A stretch of DNA of 64,000 nt. Origin: Saprospirales bacterium (GTDB taxonomy: Bacteria > Bacteroidota > Bacteroidia > Chitinophagales > Saprospiraceae). The notes under the pieces were generated by a model that saw only the letters and a program-made list of their open reading frames with translations, was not told the origin of the DNA and made no database searches. The translations under genes were made by a program, and so were the position numbers. Of this stretch, positions 50,851 to 60,218 are shown piece after piece. Location: contig RECS01000135.1 in assembly GCA_007693915.1 (NCBI GenBank), positions 1-64,000 of the forward strand, read 5' to 3'. Every line of letters starts with the position of its first letter. Within the stretch, counting starts at the first letter, position 1.

Positions 50851-53532
50851 ATGATTATGAAAATCATTTGGATTACAAGTTTTATTGTTTTTTTCCTTTG
50901 GTTACCACCGCTTAAAAGTATTGTTGAATTTCATTTTTCTGAAAAAGGTGAATTCCCATTGGAGACGATAGATTTAAAGGAAGCACTTTTTCAAAAAAGT
51001 AATCCAGACAATGACGAGTGTGGCAATGCTACTGAAATTGTTAGCCCGGGGCAAAATTTTCTTGCTAGTGATGTAGGTGAGGTCATCTGTATTAACGGAA
51101 CCAATCTTGAAGCCGGACCAGAGTACTATGATCCCGCAAATATTTTAAACCCCTATAATTTCCCGGATTTAGAGGAATGTGCAATTAATGTCCCATTGAA
51201 CCCCGGTTCTAGTGGTGTATGGTATAGATTTACAACTGGCGAATTTGCAGCGAGAATAGATATTAACTTAATTCATTCAAGCAGTAAACACTTAAGTTTT
51301 ACTTTGTTTGAAGATATTGGTGGTTGCGAGGGTGAATTAATAGTGAGAATGTGTGAAATTTCTCTTGGTGAAGGTGGTAGTATTCAATTTGAAAACTATG
51401 AAATAAAACCGGAAACCAGATACTTTATTCTGATATCAGGTCCAGATAGTACTGCCGGGGATTTTGAGTTGTGTATTAATTTGAAACCACCCAAGATATG
51501 CGATGAACATGCTCCTTATTACTACAATCATGCCGAAGTAATCTGCGGATTGAATGCACTGAGCGATTTCTGTTTATTAATGGGACCTCCCATTATGAAT
51601 TTTTCTTGGCCTGGATGTGAATTTTGTTGTGCCTTCCACAACCCACAATGGTTTGTTTTCGTCGCAGGGGAATCTGAGGATGAGCCATTGAGTATCGATG
51701 TTGAAATCACTGAATGTCAAAATAATCAAGGAGTTCAGATTGCACTTTATCAGCTACCCTGCGACACAGATTTCAATCCAAGTCAAACAGGATTTGGTAT
51801 CCAGCCCATCTCAGATATGCTTATTTCAGACTGTAATTTAGTTCAGGCACCACAACAGGGTGTTGTGAACTTTACAGTTAATAATGTTCAGGCAGGGGCA
51901 GTTTACGGAATCGTTGTGGATGGGTGGGCAAACGATCGCTGTAGAATTGAAGTTTTAAACGTAAGTCCTGAAACACCTCCTGAAGATCTTAGCTCAATTA
52001 TTCTGCAAAGTCCTGAATTTATTTCTGAGGGAGTGTTGGGCGAGGATACTATTTGTTTAGGTATTGAAGGAGTAAAGTTTTTTGTTGATGACAGCATTAA
52101 AGGAGTTTGTACTGTAAAGTGGTATTTGGAAAATCAGGAAACAGGTGAGATAACTGAAATCCAACAACCAACCAACTTGATTGACACCATAATTTTAGGT
52201 TTTCAAGAAGCAGGAGTTTTTGACATATGTGTTGTAGCAGATAATCTTTGCAGTTCAACACTCCCATCTTGCCGAACTATTAATGTAGTTTTGTTCGCTG
52301 GCAATATTTTAGAGCACCCTACTGATCTTTCGATATATGAGTCCAACAATGCACGGTTTTCAGTTTCTAGCATTGACCCTGCTGCTGAATACCAGTGGCA
52401 GGCAGATTTTGGCTCAGGTTTTGAAGACCTCCCTGAAGGCACGCTGTTTTTTGGTGTAAATACTTCCAGTCTCTTAGTTAGAGATGTGCCAATTGATTTT
52501 GATGGACTTGTCCTTCGTTGCATAGTGACTTTAGACGGTTGTTCCAGCTTTTCCGAAGAGGCCATTTTACAGGTGAATTCTTTATTTCCTGAAGGGACAG
52601 TTCATTGTCGTGGAGATGCAGGTAGAATAAATGAGGTGGTAAACCCTGTTACCGGTAGGTCTTGGTTAGATCGTAATCTGGGAGCCTCAAGACCGGCTTT
52701 CATTTCTCGAGATCGTATGGCATATGGAGACCTCTATCAATGGGGACGGTTTTCTGACGGACACCAATGTAGGAATTCATCAGATACATCAGAACTTTCG
52801 ACAGAAAACAGGGTCGAACACGGACACTTTATATTGAAGACTGGTACTCATGGAGATTGGCGGACGGAAAGAAGTGATGAGCTTTGGGATGGATTGGATG
52901 CCATAAACAACCCCTGCCCTGCAGGATACAGAATTCCGACTCAGTCTGAATGGAGGGAAGAAAGCTTAAGTTGGAGTAGTAATAGTATTCATGGTGCTAT
53001 GGCTTCACCCCTGAAATTACCCCTCTCAGGGATGCGTCAAACCAACGGAAACCTAAGTATGGAGGGTTCCTGGGCTTTTTATTGGAGCAGTACAATAATG
53101 GGTGATCGAGCATCAGCTATTGCTATTACAGCTAATTTTGCGTTTTCCCGGAATGCTCCGAGAGCAAGTGGTTACTCAGTGCGTTGCATTAAAGAGGACT
53201 CTCAAGAAATCAAGCGGGAGGATTTAAATGATGGATATGTGGACAAGCTTGATAAAAATGATTTTGTAAAATGGGAAGAAAAGGAGAGCTTACTTAGGGT
53301 GTATCCTAACCCTACTACCGGAATTTTATTTATTGATTTTCCTGAAGGACAGAAGGGTGAATTGTATCAAATTCAACTGTTTAATAGATGGGGACAACAA
53401 ATGGTATTTCATAAAGGAAAAAAGGATTTTGTGGAAATCAATTTGGAACATCTAATTCCTGGTGTTTATATTCTTAAGGTGGTTGGAGATCAAGGGACTT
53501 TTTTCCAACCTAAGTCTATCATTATTCATTAA
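50851..53532 (+). CDS. T9SS protein with FISUMP domain (paralogue 3)
   Basis: 893 residues from ATG 50851 (another ATG at 50857; a TTG at 50788 is less likely). It has the same modules as paralogue 2 (YYYNHAEVICGL near 223, Ig-like AEYQWQADFGSGFEDL, FISUMP at about 600-780, VYPNPTTGILFIDF sorting end). It also has an extra N-terminal domain (about 50-215) of the NDxCxNAxxI type (DNDECGNATEIVSPGQNFLA ... GVWYRFTTG), which is frequent in Bacteroidota surface proteins. The three genes clearly arose by duplication. It follows paralogue 2 by about 75 bp. Confidence 0.88.
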   Translation: MIMKIIWITSFIVFFLWLPPLKSIVEFHFSEKGEFPLETIDLKEALFQKSNPDNDECGNATEIVSPGQNFLASDVGEVICINGTNLEAGPEYYDPANILNPYNFPDLEECAINVPLNPGSSGVWYRFTTGEFAARIDINLIHSSSKHLSFTLFEDIGGCEGELIVRMCEISLGEGGSIQFENYEIKPETRYFILISGPDSTAGDFELCINLKPPKICDEHAPYYYNHAEVICGLNALSDFCLLMGPPIMNFSWPGCEFCCAFHNPQWFVFVAGESEDEPLSIDVEITECQNNQGVQIALYQLPCDTDFNPSQTGFGIQPISDMLISDCNLVQAPQQGVVNFTVNNVQAGAVYGIVVDGWANDRCRIEVLNVSPETPPEDLSSIILQSPEFISEGVLGEDTICLGIEGVKFFVDDSIKGVCTVKWYLENQETGEITEIQQPTNLIDTIILGFQEAGVFDICVVADNLCSSTLPSCRTINVVLFAGNILEHPTDLSIYESNNARFSVSSIDPAAEYQWQADFGSGFEDLPEGTLFFGVNTSSLLVRDVPIDFDGLVLRCIVTLDGCSSFSEEAILQVNSLFPEGTVHCRGDAGRINEVVNPVTGRSWLDRNLGASRPAFISRDRMAYGDLYQWGRFSDGHQCRNSSDTSELSTENRVEHGHFILKTGTHGDWRTERSDELWDGLDAINNPCPAGYRIPTQSEWREESLSWSSNSIHGAMASPLKLPLSGMRQTNGNLSMEGSWAFYWSSTIMGDRASAIAITANFAFSRNAPRASGYSVRCIKEDSQEIKREDLNDGYVDKLDKNDFVKWEEKESLLRVYPNPTTGILFIDFPEGQKGELYQIQLFNRWGQQMVFHKGKKDFVEINLEHLIPGVYILKVVGDQGTFFQPKSIIIH

Positions 53533-53682
53533 TTATCCTGCGAGAAAAAGATAGTTTAATTTAAAGGAGAAGGATTCATTTCCTAAAATTCGCTTAAATT
53601 TTTGGTCAGAGTACATAAAAGTTATTTTTAAGCTTTAAATTCGGGCTTTGAAAACTTTATTTGATTTAAACTTTAATGTGAT

Positions 53683-54447
53683 ATGAAAAACTTTATACCT
53701 CTTTTATCGCTTTTGCTGATTTTAGGATTTACTCAGGAAAAGCAGGCTCAACATACTGCCGGTATTGGATTTGAACTGGGAGCAAGAGTGGCCGTTGGGC
53801 CTTCTGCATTATGGGAGCCCGGAATTACTGATAGTGATATGCATGACTTTACCATAAATATTGGTTATTCTTATGGTCTTGCTTTTAGTATGAATTTCGA
53901 TAGATGGAATAATTTGATCCTGGAAACTATGATTTCTAATGGAACACAAAAATTCAATTTAAAAGAAAGACTCGGAGCTCAAATAGGAGTAAATACTCTG
54001 GATTGGCAAACCACCGACTTGTATTTACTTTATCGCCGTGAAAATAGGGGCGGCTATTTCGAGGTAGGACCTAAATTGAGTATTATGAACTCTGTTGAAC
54101 AATCAGTAACTAATAATCCCGGCTTCCAAAGTGAATTTTTTGAAGGTAACTTAGAAGACTTCTATGCAAGTAGCTATGCCAGTGCAGTTTTTGGTTTTGG
54201 GGGTTATTTTGCGGGTAGCAGATCATTCTCTTTGGGTCTTGGCCTTAGATTTGAATACGCATTAACTAATTTTACAAGTGACACCGGCACATCAACAGGG
54301 TTTGGATATCCCCTCCCATATGACTCTTCCTATGATGTTGGAAACTTGAGAAACATCAATGTTTATGGAACAATAGAGCTAAAAATTCCCATCGGAAGAA
54401 TAGCAAAAGTAAGATGTGGAGAAAGAGGATTTATTTTTGGAGGATGA
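53683..54447 (+). CDS. outer-membrane beta-barrel protein
   Basis: 254 residues. Signal peptide to about residue 22 (EKQAQ). Barrel-like strands: AGIGFELGARVAVGPS, FTINIGYSYGLAFSMNFDRW, FSLGLGLRFEYALTNF, and NVYGTIELKIPIG near the end. No family recognised; a transporter or assembly role cannot be told. Followed by a clear terminator. Confidence 0.7.
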   Translation: MKNFIPLLSLLLILGFTQEKQAQHTAGIGFELGARVAVGPSALWEPGITDSDMHDFTINIGYSYGLAFSMNFDRWNNLILETMISNGTQKFNLKERLGAQIGVNTLDWQTTDLYLLYRRENRGGYFEVGPKLSIMNSVEQSVTNNPGFQSEFFEGNLEDFYASSYASAVFGFGGYFAGSRSFSLGLGLRFEYALTNFTSDTGTSTGFGYPLPYDSSYDVGNLRNINVYGTIELKIPIGRIAKVRCGERGFIFGG

Positions 54448-54482
54448 TAAACTCTTTTCTTTAACATACGAAGTAATATAAG

Positions 54483-54516
54483 AAGCCTTCAGTTAAATTT
54501 TTCTGAGGGCTTTTTT
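54483..54516 (+). terminator. intrinsic terminator
   Basis: AAGCCTTCAG (54483-54492) pairs with CTGAGGGCTT (54503-54512) with one G-U, a 10-base loop, and a run of six T (54511-54516). It ends the barrel gene at 53683-54447. Confidence 0.85.
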
Positions 54517-54570
54517 ATTCAACAAAATGCTCCCCTTTTTTTTATAAATTTACATCCAAAATTACTGTCC

Positions 54571-57264
54571 ATGGAAAAGTTACCTAAAAAGGGGTCTATT
54601 AATTGGCATACCTTAAGTGCGGAAAAATCACTGAAGCTATTGGATAGTCATTCAGAAAAGGGATTAAATTCGGAGGTGGTATCCCATAGATTAGAGCATT
54701 ATGGAAAGAATCAATTGCCGGTAGAGAGCGGCACCCACGCTATATTGAGATTCTTAAGACAATTTCACAATATCCTGATTTATGTTCTTATTCTTGCAGC
54801 TGTTATTACTGCTTTTTTGGATCATTGGATAGATACTTTTGTAATTCTCGCAGTAGTATTGGTCAATGCAATTGTTGGATTTATTCAAGAGGGAAAAGCT
54901 GAAAGAGCAATAGAACAATTACAAAAGATGCTTTCTCCAACAGCAAATGTTATCAGAAATGGAAGAAGAGAGGAAATTCCTGCAGAGGACCTGGTTCCGG
55001 GTGATTTGGTACTATTGAAGTCCGGAGATCGCGTTCCGGCTGATTTGAGGATAATTGACGCTAATAATCTTCAAATTGAAGAAGCCATGTTAACGGGGGA
55101 ATCCCACGCAGCTGAAAAAAATAATGATATAGTTGATGATAAAGCAGTTTTGGGTGATAGAACCAATCTTGCATTTTCCGGAACAATGGTTACCTATGGA
55201 AGGGGGCGCGGTCTGGTAGTAGAAACAGGATTGGATACCGAGTTAGGTAAAATACGCGATATGATATCCGAGGTGGAAAAACTGACCACCCCATTACTGA
55301 GAAAGATGGATGATTTTGCCAGAAAACTCTCTATTGTTATTGTCGTCATGGCAGCTTTGATTCTACTTTTTGGTTGGCTGTTGACTGAGGAGGACATGAC
55401 TGAGCTTTTTTTGTCTGTAATTGCACTTGCTGTTGCTGCAATTCCAGAGGGACTTCCTGCAATTATGACCATTACTCTGGCAATTGGAGTTAGTAAAATG
55501 GCCGGCAGGAATGCAATCATTAGAAAACTCCCGGCTGTTGAGACACTGGGATCCGTATCAGTAATTTGTACTGATAAAACCGGCACACTGACTAGAAATG
55601 AAATGATGGTAACAAAAATTTACCTCAAAGATCAACTATTGAATGTAAGCGGGGAAGGTTATGCACCAAAAGGGGAAATCAGAGGACCGGAGGATGAAAA
55701 TATTGAGGTAAAAGAAAACCGTCAGTTAATGGAATTACTGGAAAGTGCCTTTTATTGCAATGATGCCGAGATTAATCAGGATGAAAATAAGGAGTGGATT
55801 CTCAATGGAGAGCCTACAGAAGGTGCACTTTTTTCATTGGGAAAAAAAGCAGGATTGGAGAAGCCCAATGGGAAGCGCCTTCAATCTATTCCATTTGAAA
55901 GCGAAAATAAATACATGGCTGTCCTTCATCAATTTGAGGACAATAGACAGAAAATTTTGGTTAAAGGAGCAGCTGAACGAATTATTGAATTCAGTAATCT
56001 CAGTAAAGAGGATAAAGAAATTTGGAAGAATAGAATAAATGATTTGGCATCAAATGGCTTGCGTGTTTTGGCTTTTGGTTCAAAGACATCAGATAGTGAT
56101 CAAAAGCTCACCAAAAGTTTGGTAGAAAAAGGATTGAGTTTTCATGGAGTAGTGGGTATAATTGACCCTCCCCGTTCGGAAGCTATTCAAGCTATTACTG
56201 ATTGTAAAAATGCTGGAATTATCATAAAGATGATAACTGGAGATCACGCTATTACTGCCTCTGCTATAGGTAAGAAGATAGGTATTGACAACAGTGAAAA
56301 TGTAATTACGGGCGAAGAACTCAACCAGCTCAAGACTGATGAAGAATGGGAGGAGAAAGCCATGGATTATTGCATTTTTGCTCGTACAAATCCAGAACAT
56401 AAACTGAGATTGGTGGAGGCTCTTCAAAGGAGGGGCAAAGTAGTGGCTATGACAGGTGATGGAGTAAATGACGCCCCGGCATTAAAAAGAGCCGACGTAG
56501 GAGTAGCCATGGGTATAAAAGGAACTGAAGTTACAAAAAATGCTGCCGAAATGGTATTGGCAGACGATAATTTTCAATCTATCGCTAGCGCTGTCGAGGA
56601 AGGAAGAACAATTTACAACAACCTGAGAAAAGCTATTCTATTTATTCTTCCTACCAATGGAGCTGAAGCACTTATGGTGATGAGTTCAATTTTGGTAGGA
56701 TTTACTCTACCCATTACTCCGGTACAGGTTTTATGGGTAAATATGGTTACCGCTGTAACACTAGCTCTTGCATTGGCTTTTGAACCCCCTGAGAGAACAG
56801 TAATGAAAGTACCTCCAAGATCTCAAAAGGAATCTATAGTGGGGAATTATTTCCTTTGGAGAATCATTTTCGTTTCTTTCTTGGTGGCAGGTTTCTCTAT
56901 TTTATTGTTTTTTTATTTTAAAATCTCTTATTCAGTTGAATTTGCGCGAACTATTGCATTGAATACTCTTGTTGCAGGTCAAGTATTCTACTTGTTTAAC
57001 AGCAGATACTTATATGAATCCTGTTTGTCCTTTGAAGGAATTTTTGGAAATTTAAAAGTACTGTATGCAGCTGGTATTTTACTTTTACTTCAATTGTGTT
57101 TAACCTATTTACCATTTTTGCAAAATTGGTTTCAAACTGAATCCTTGAGTCCATACCATTGGCTTTATTTATCCATTGCAGGACTTACTGTGTTCTTGCT
57201 GGTCGAGTTTGAAAAGTTTATTTATCGAAAGTTTTTTTACAAAGCCCAGGTGCTTGAGGATTAA
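54571..57264 (+). CDS. P2-type cation-transporting P-type ATPase
   Basis: 897 residues, full length, ten predicted membrane helices. The actuator loop is T175GES178, PEGLP at 292-296 lies in M4, phosphorylation is at D335 in ICTDKTGTLT, and the hinge is T628GDGVND634. The N-terminal cation-ATPase domain (SAEKSLKLLDSHSEKGLNSE) is present. M5 has PTNGAEALMV with Asn and Glu ligands. M6 reads WVNMVTAVTLALAL, with Ala where SERCA-type pumps have the calcium-binding Asp (VNLVTD). It exports or exchanges a cation, but Ca2+ specificity is doubtful; H+, Na+ or another ion is possible. Confidence 0.9.
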   Translation: MEKLPKKGSINWHTLSAEKSLKLLDSHSEKGLNSEVVSHRLEHYGKNQLPVESGTHAILRFLRQFHNILIYVLILAAVITAFLDHWIDTFVILAVVLVNAIVGFIQEGKAERAIEQLQKMLSPTANVIRNGRREEIPAEDLVPGDLVLLKSGDRVPADLRIIDANNLQIEEAMLTGESHAAEKNNDIVDDKAVLGDRTNLAFSGTMVTYGRGRGLVVETGLDTELGKIRDMISEVEKLTTPLLRKMDDFARKLSIVIVVMAALILLFGWLLTEEDMTELFLSVIALAVAAIPEGLPAIMTITLAIGVSKMAGRNAIIRKLPAVETLGSVSVICTDKTGTLTRNEMMVTKIYLKDQLLNVSGEGYAPKGEIRGPEDENIEVKENRQLMELLESAFYCNDAEINQDENKEWILNGEPTEGALFSLGKKAGLEKPNGKRLQSIPFESENKYMAVLHQFEDNRQKILVKGAAERIIEFSNLSKEDKEIWKNRINDLASNGLRVLAFGSKTSDSDQKLTKSLVEKGLSFHGVVGIIDPPRSEAIQAITDCKNAGIIIKMITGDHAITASAIGKKIGIDNSENVITGEELNQLKTDEEWEEKAMDYCIFARTNPEHKLRLVEALQRRGKVVAMTGDGVNDAPALKRADVGVAMGIKGTEVTKNAAEMVLADDNFQSIASAVEEGRTIYNNLRKAILFILPTNGAEALMVMSSILVGFTLPITPVQVLWVNMVTAVTLALALAFEPPERTVMKVPPRSQKESIVGNYFLWRIIFVSFLVAGFSILLFFYFKISYSVEFARTIALNTLVAGQVFYLFNSRYLYESCLSFEGIFGNLKVLYAAGILLLLQLCLTYLPFLQNWFQTESLSPYHWLYLSIAGLTVFLLVEFEKFIYRKFFYKAQVLED

Positions 57265-57790
57265 ATATTAAACTGTATAACCAGAAAAATACCGATAGAC
57301 AAATTCAACTACTGACAATGAATTTCAATAGACAGGACTATGTTATTCTTAAAAATAATTCTAAAAAATGGGAAAACTACTCATCAACCTAGGTATTATT
57401 TTAATTGCATTTGGATTGGCATTACGATCTTAGGCTGCCATCATGGGTTGGACGACTCCCCGGTGACATCCACTTCAAAGAGAAAAATTTTAGCTTTTAT
57501 TTTCCGCTTATAACCAGTATTATTATCAATATTTTATTAATTTTTATAAGTCTGGGTTAGTGAGTGATAAAATATTGAGAAAATAATTAAAAAACATTTC
57601 ACTTTTAACATCAGCCCACACCATTTTGTGGATCATCTATAAAAGGAATAAACTTTTCCAGAACAAACAGTCAATTTAGTAGTTTAAAATTGTCAGTTAA
57701 TAATCAATCTTTGCAGTGAATGTTTCAATAAGTTTACTTCAAGAGCAGCTAGATATTTCTACATTTAACCGATACTAAAATCATCCCATT
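57265..57790. other. 526-bp gap holding only a broken DUF2905 gene
   Basis: The interval between the ATPase and the NatB-like gene. It contains the frameshifted small gene at 57368-57560; the remaining 230 bp (57561-57790) show no gene or repeat I can support. Confidence 0.5.
57368..57560 (+). pseudogene. frameshifted DUF2905 small membrane protein
   Basis: ATG at 57368 gives MGKLLINLGIILIAFGLALRS, then TAG. In the +1 frame the rest continues as VGRLPGDIHFKEKNF, then SFYFPLITSIIINILLIFI and a TAG at 57558-57560. Together they make the whole DUF2905 pattern: N-terminal helix, GRLPGDI, NFxFYFPL, C-terminal helix. A one-base net shift near 57420-57445 separates the halves. Either the gene is decayed, uses programmed frameshifting, or the sequence has an indel error. 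DUF2905 proteins are about 65-70 residues with two membrane helices and unknown function. Confidence 0.85.
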
Positions 57791-59131
57791 CTATTTATTC
57801 CTCAACCACTTCACCACCTCTTTGAAATCAGCTTTTTTCCCATACATTAAAATCCCGACTCTGTATATTTTACCAGATAGCCAAACGATAAGGAGTGTGA
57901 AAAGTACAAGTAATGCACCGGATACCAATAATTGCCACATAGGTGGGTCAAACGCCAACCGGCAAGGCATGACTATGGGTGAAAATAGGGGAAACATAGA
58001 GCTCCATACAGCTAGCGTACTATTGGGAGACTGCACTGCCACTATGCCTATGTAAATGGCAAGGATGATGGGAATGGTCACCACAAAAGACAGACTGTTG
58101 TTTTCTCCGAGATCATCACCCATCATTGCACCAAGTGCACCAAACAAAGAGGAATACAGAAGAAAACCTCCCAAATAAAAGAAGATAAACGAAATGGAAA
58201 TGATCCACCAGTTGAATCCTGCTAATTCGTTAAGTACCGCTGTTAGTGTTCCAGGGTCTAATTCAGGGGTTTCTCCGACACCCATGCCCGGAGCAGAAGC
58301 TCCTGCTGCCATCGTATCGCCAAAAAGAGCAGATACTGCGAAGAATACTATAGGAATAAATATCAGCCAGATCAATATTTGCGTAACACCCACCGCACCT
58401 ACACCAAGTAGCTTACCCATCATTAGGTGGAAAGGCTTTACGGTCGAGATCATTATTTCAACAATTCGATTGACTTTTTCTTCCATTACCGATCGCATAA
58501 TCATCATCCCGTTGATAAAGACCATAAAATAAATTAGCATAGCAATAACCAAACCAATTCCGCCAGCTACGTAAGGTGCTATATTACTGCCACCGTCGGT
58601 GGCAAAATCATCATCATCCTGAAGGGCAGCTGCAACATCTGTAGATGAGGAAATGCTAACTCGGGTATTTAATCGTGAAAGTAGGTCTCTATCCACCCCC
58701 ATTTGATTGATTTTCCAATCCCGCACTCTGCGATTGACGTAATTAGTTATAGCAACATCAGCGTCAATATCCAGCCTTTGCTCGGAAATATATCTCAAAG
58801 TCAAGGATGGAATAAGGACAGAATCTACTCTTGGTAGTATCAGTACTCCATCCAGATTATTATCTTGCTTGTATTGAACCAATTCTGATCTCGACCCATC
58901 GACGAAAACTGCTTCAATGTTTCCTCCCGCTTCAAACTGCTGTTCCAATATGCCAGAAGGATCTGATATCACAATGGACCTTTTTTCATCTCCGCTATAA
59001 GAAAAAATGAGACCAATAACGAGAAAAAACAGTCCAAAGAGAATGGGTGCGCCCAAAGTAATTAGGATAAATTGAATTTTCTTTACTCTGCTAAGGTACT
59101 CTCGCTCTGCAATAATTTTAATCTTTTTCAT
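57791..59131 (-). CDS. ABC-2 type exporter permease (NatB-like)
   Basis: 446 residues from the ATG at 59129-59131 (an in-frame upstream start at 59170 is less likely; MKKIKIIAEREYLSRVKK is the usual NatB start). One N-terminal helix (about 22-44), a large extracytoplasmic domain (about 45-180), then five to six helices. The conserved cytoplasmic EEKVNRIVEIMISTVKPFHLMMGKLLG connects to the ATPase. It pairs with the ATPase gene 68 bp upstream. Family members export Na+ or, more often, unknown compounds. Confidence 0.9.
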   Translation of the reverse strand: MKKIKIIAEREYLSRVKKIQFILITLGAPILFGLFFLVIGLIFSYSGDEKRSIVISDPSGILEQQFEAGGNIEAVFVDGSRSELVQYKQDNNLDGVLILPRVDSVLIPSLTLRYISEQRLDIDADVAITNYVNRRVRDWKINQMGVDRDLLSRLNTRVSISSSTDVAAALQDDDDFATDGGSNIAPYVAGGIGLVIAMLIYFMVFINGMMIMRSVMEEKVNRIVEIMISTVKPFHLMMGKLLGVGAVGVTQILIWLIFIPIVFFAVSALFGDTMAAGASAPGMGVGETPELDPGTLTAVLNELAGFNWWIISISFIFFYLGGFLLYSSLFGALGAMMGDDLGENNSLSFVVTIPIILAIYIGIVAVQSPNSTLAVWSSMFPLFSPIVMPCRLAFDPPMWQLLVSGALLVLFTLLIVWLSGKIYRVGILMYGKKADFKEVVKWLRNK

Positions 59132-59199
59132 AAAATTCCTGGATTTTAAGGTTGCGGTTTTTAAAGACACCCTTCGGGCTACCGTTAATGTTTAATTTT

Positions 59200-60120
59200 T
59201 TATTCCTCTCTGATTACAGGCTCTCCTGTTACTTTGATAAAAATATCATTCAGTGAAGGTAGACTTTTTTCAAAATGAGTCAGTTCAGCACCACTATTAA
59301 TTACTTCCTTTAAGAGATAGTTGGTATTGTGAGATTCGTCCAATCTTACTCTCCATCTGCCTTTGTTGTCTTTTTCTAACCAATCTATCCCTTTAGCATT
59401 TTGAGCTTGAAAGCCATTATCGGTGCCTATGAGATATTCGTTGGTCCAATAACTTTCTTTAATTTTTTCCAGATTCCCGCTCAAAACAATTTTTCCGTGA
59501 TTGATTAATACGATCTGTTCACAAAGTTCCTCAACTTGTTCCATGCGGTGGGTTGAGAGAATGATGCCCTTACCTTCCTTACTGAGGCGTTTGATCTCAT
59601 CGCGGATCAAATTGGAATTGACGGGATCGAGACCGGAAAATGGTTCATCCAGAATGAGCAGGTCAGGGTCGTGCATCACAGCTGCCACAAACTGAATTTT
59701 TTGCTGCATCCCCTTTGATAATTCTTCGATCTTCTTTTTCCACCAACTTCCAATGTCAAATCTCTCGACCCATTCCTTTATTTTTACCTTTGACTCTGCT
59801 TTTGAAAAACCTCTTAGTCTCATTAGATAGATCAAGTGATCGCCTACGGTCATTTTTTTATACAGGCCTCTTTCTTCAGGAAGATAGCCAATTCCTGATG
59901 TAAGGCTGCCATCAACCCTTTTGCCCTTTAACCAGATTTTGCCGCTATCGGGAAGGGTGATACCTGTAATCATCCTTATGGTAGAAGTTTTTCCTGCACC
60001 ATTTGGACCAAGTAAGCCAAACAAAACCCCATTGGATACTTCAAAAGAAATATTATCAACCGCCAGGTGACCTTCGTATTGCTTTTTAACTTCTTCAACC
60101 TTTAAAGCGTAGTCCGTCAT
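59200..60120 (-). CDS. ABC transporter ATPase (NatA-like)
   Basis: 306 residues from the ATG at 60118-60120; an in-frame start 18 bp upstream is less likely because it adds a short extension overlapping the -7 region. Walker A GPNGAGKTST (about 36-45), signature LSKGMQQKIQFVAAV, Walker B LLILDEPFSGLD and the switch His in LSTHRME. The C-terminal 80 residues are the DUF4162-like tail of this subfamily. Energises the permease encoded downstream. A -7 box TAAATTTG lies at 60136-60143 on the minus strand. Confidence 0.93.
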   Translation of the reverse strand: MTDYALKVEEVKKQYEGHLAVDNISFEVSNGVLFGLLGPNGAGKTSTIRMITGITLPDSGKIWLKGKRVDGSLTSGIGYLPEERGLYKKMTVGDHLIYLMRLRGFSKAESKVKIKEWVERFDIGSWWKKKIEELSKGMQQKIQFVAAVMHDPDLLILDEPFSGLDPVNSNLIRDEIKRLSKEGKGIILSTHRMEQVEELCEQIVLINHGKIVLSGNLEKIKESYWTNEYLIGTDNGFQAQNAKGIDWLEKDNKGRWRVRLDESHNTNYLLKEVINSGAELTHFEKSLPSLNDIFIKVTGEPVIREE

Positions 60121-60135
60121 AATTTTAATTTTTTG

Positions 60136-60143
60136 CAAATTTA
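60136..60143 (-). promoter_or_regulatory. -7 box TAAATTTG of the NatAB-like operon
   Basis: Exact TAnnTTTG on the minus strand, 15 bp before the ATG; it lies in the 98-bp divergent region shared with the lipid kinase gene. Confidence 0.4.
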
Positions 60144-60218
60144 TATTTTAAATTGTGATAATGTAGATAATTACGATAAAAGGGCTTATTTTTAATATTA
60201 AATTTAGTCATCAGTCCG

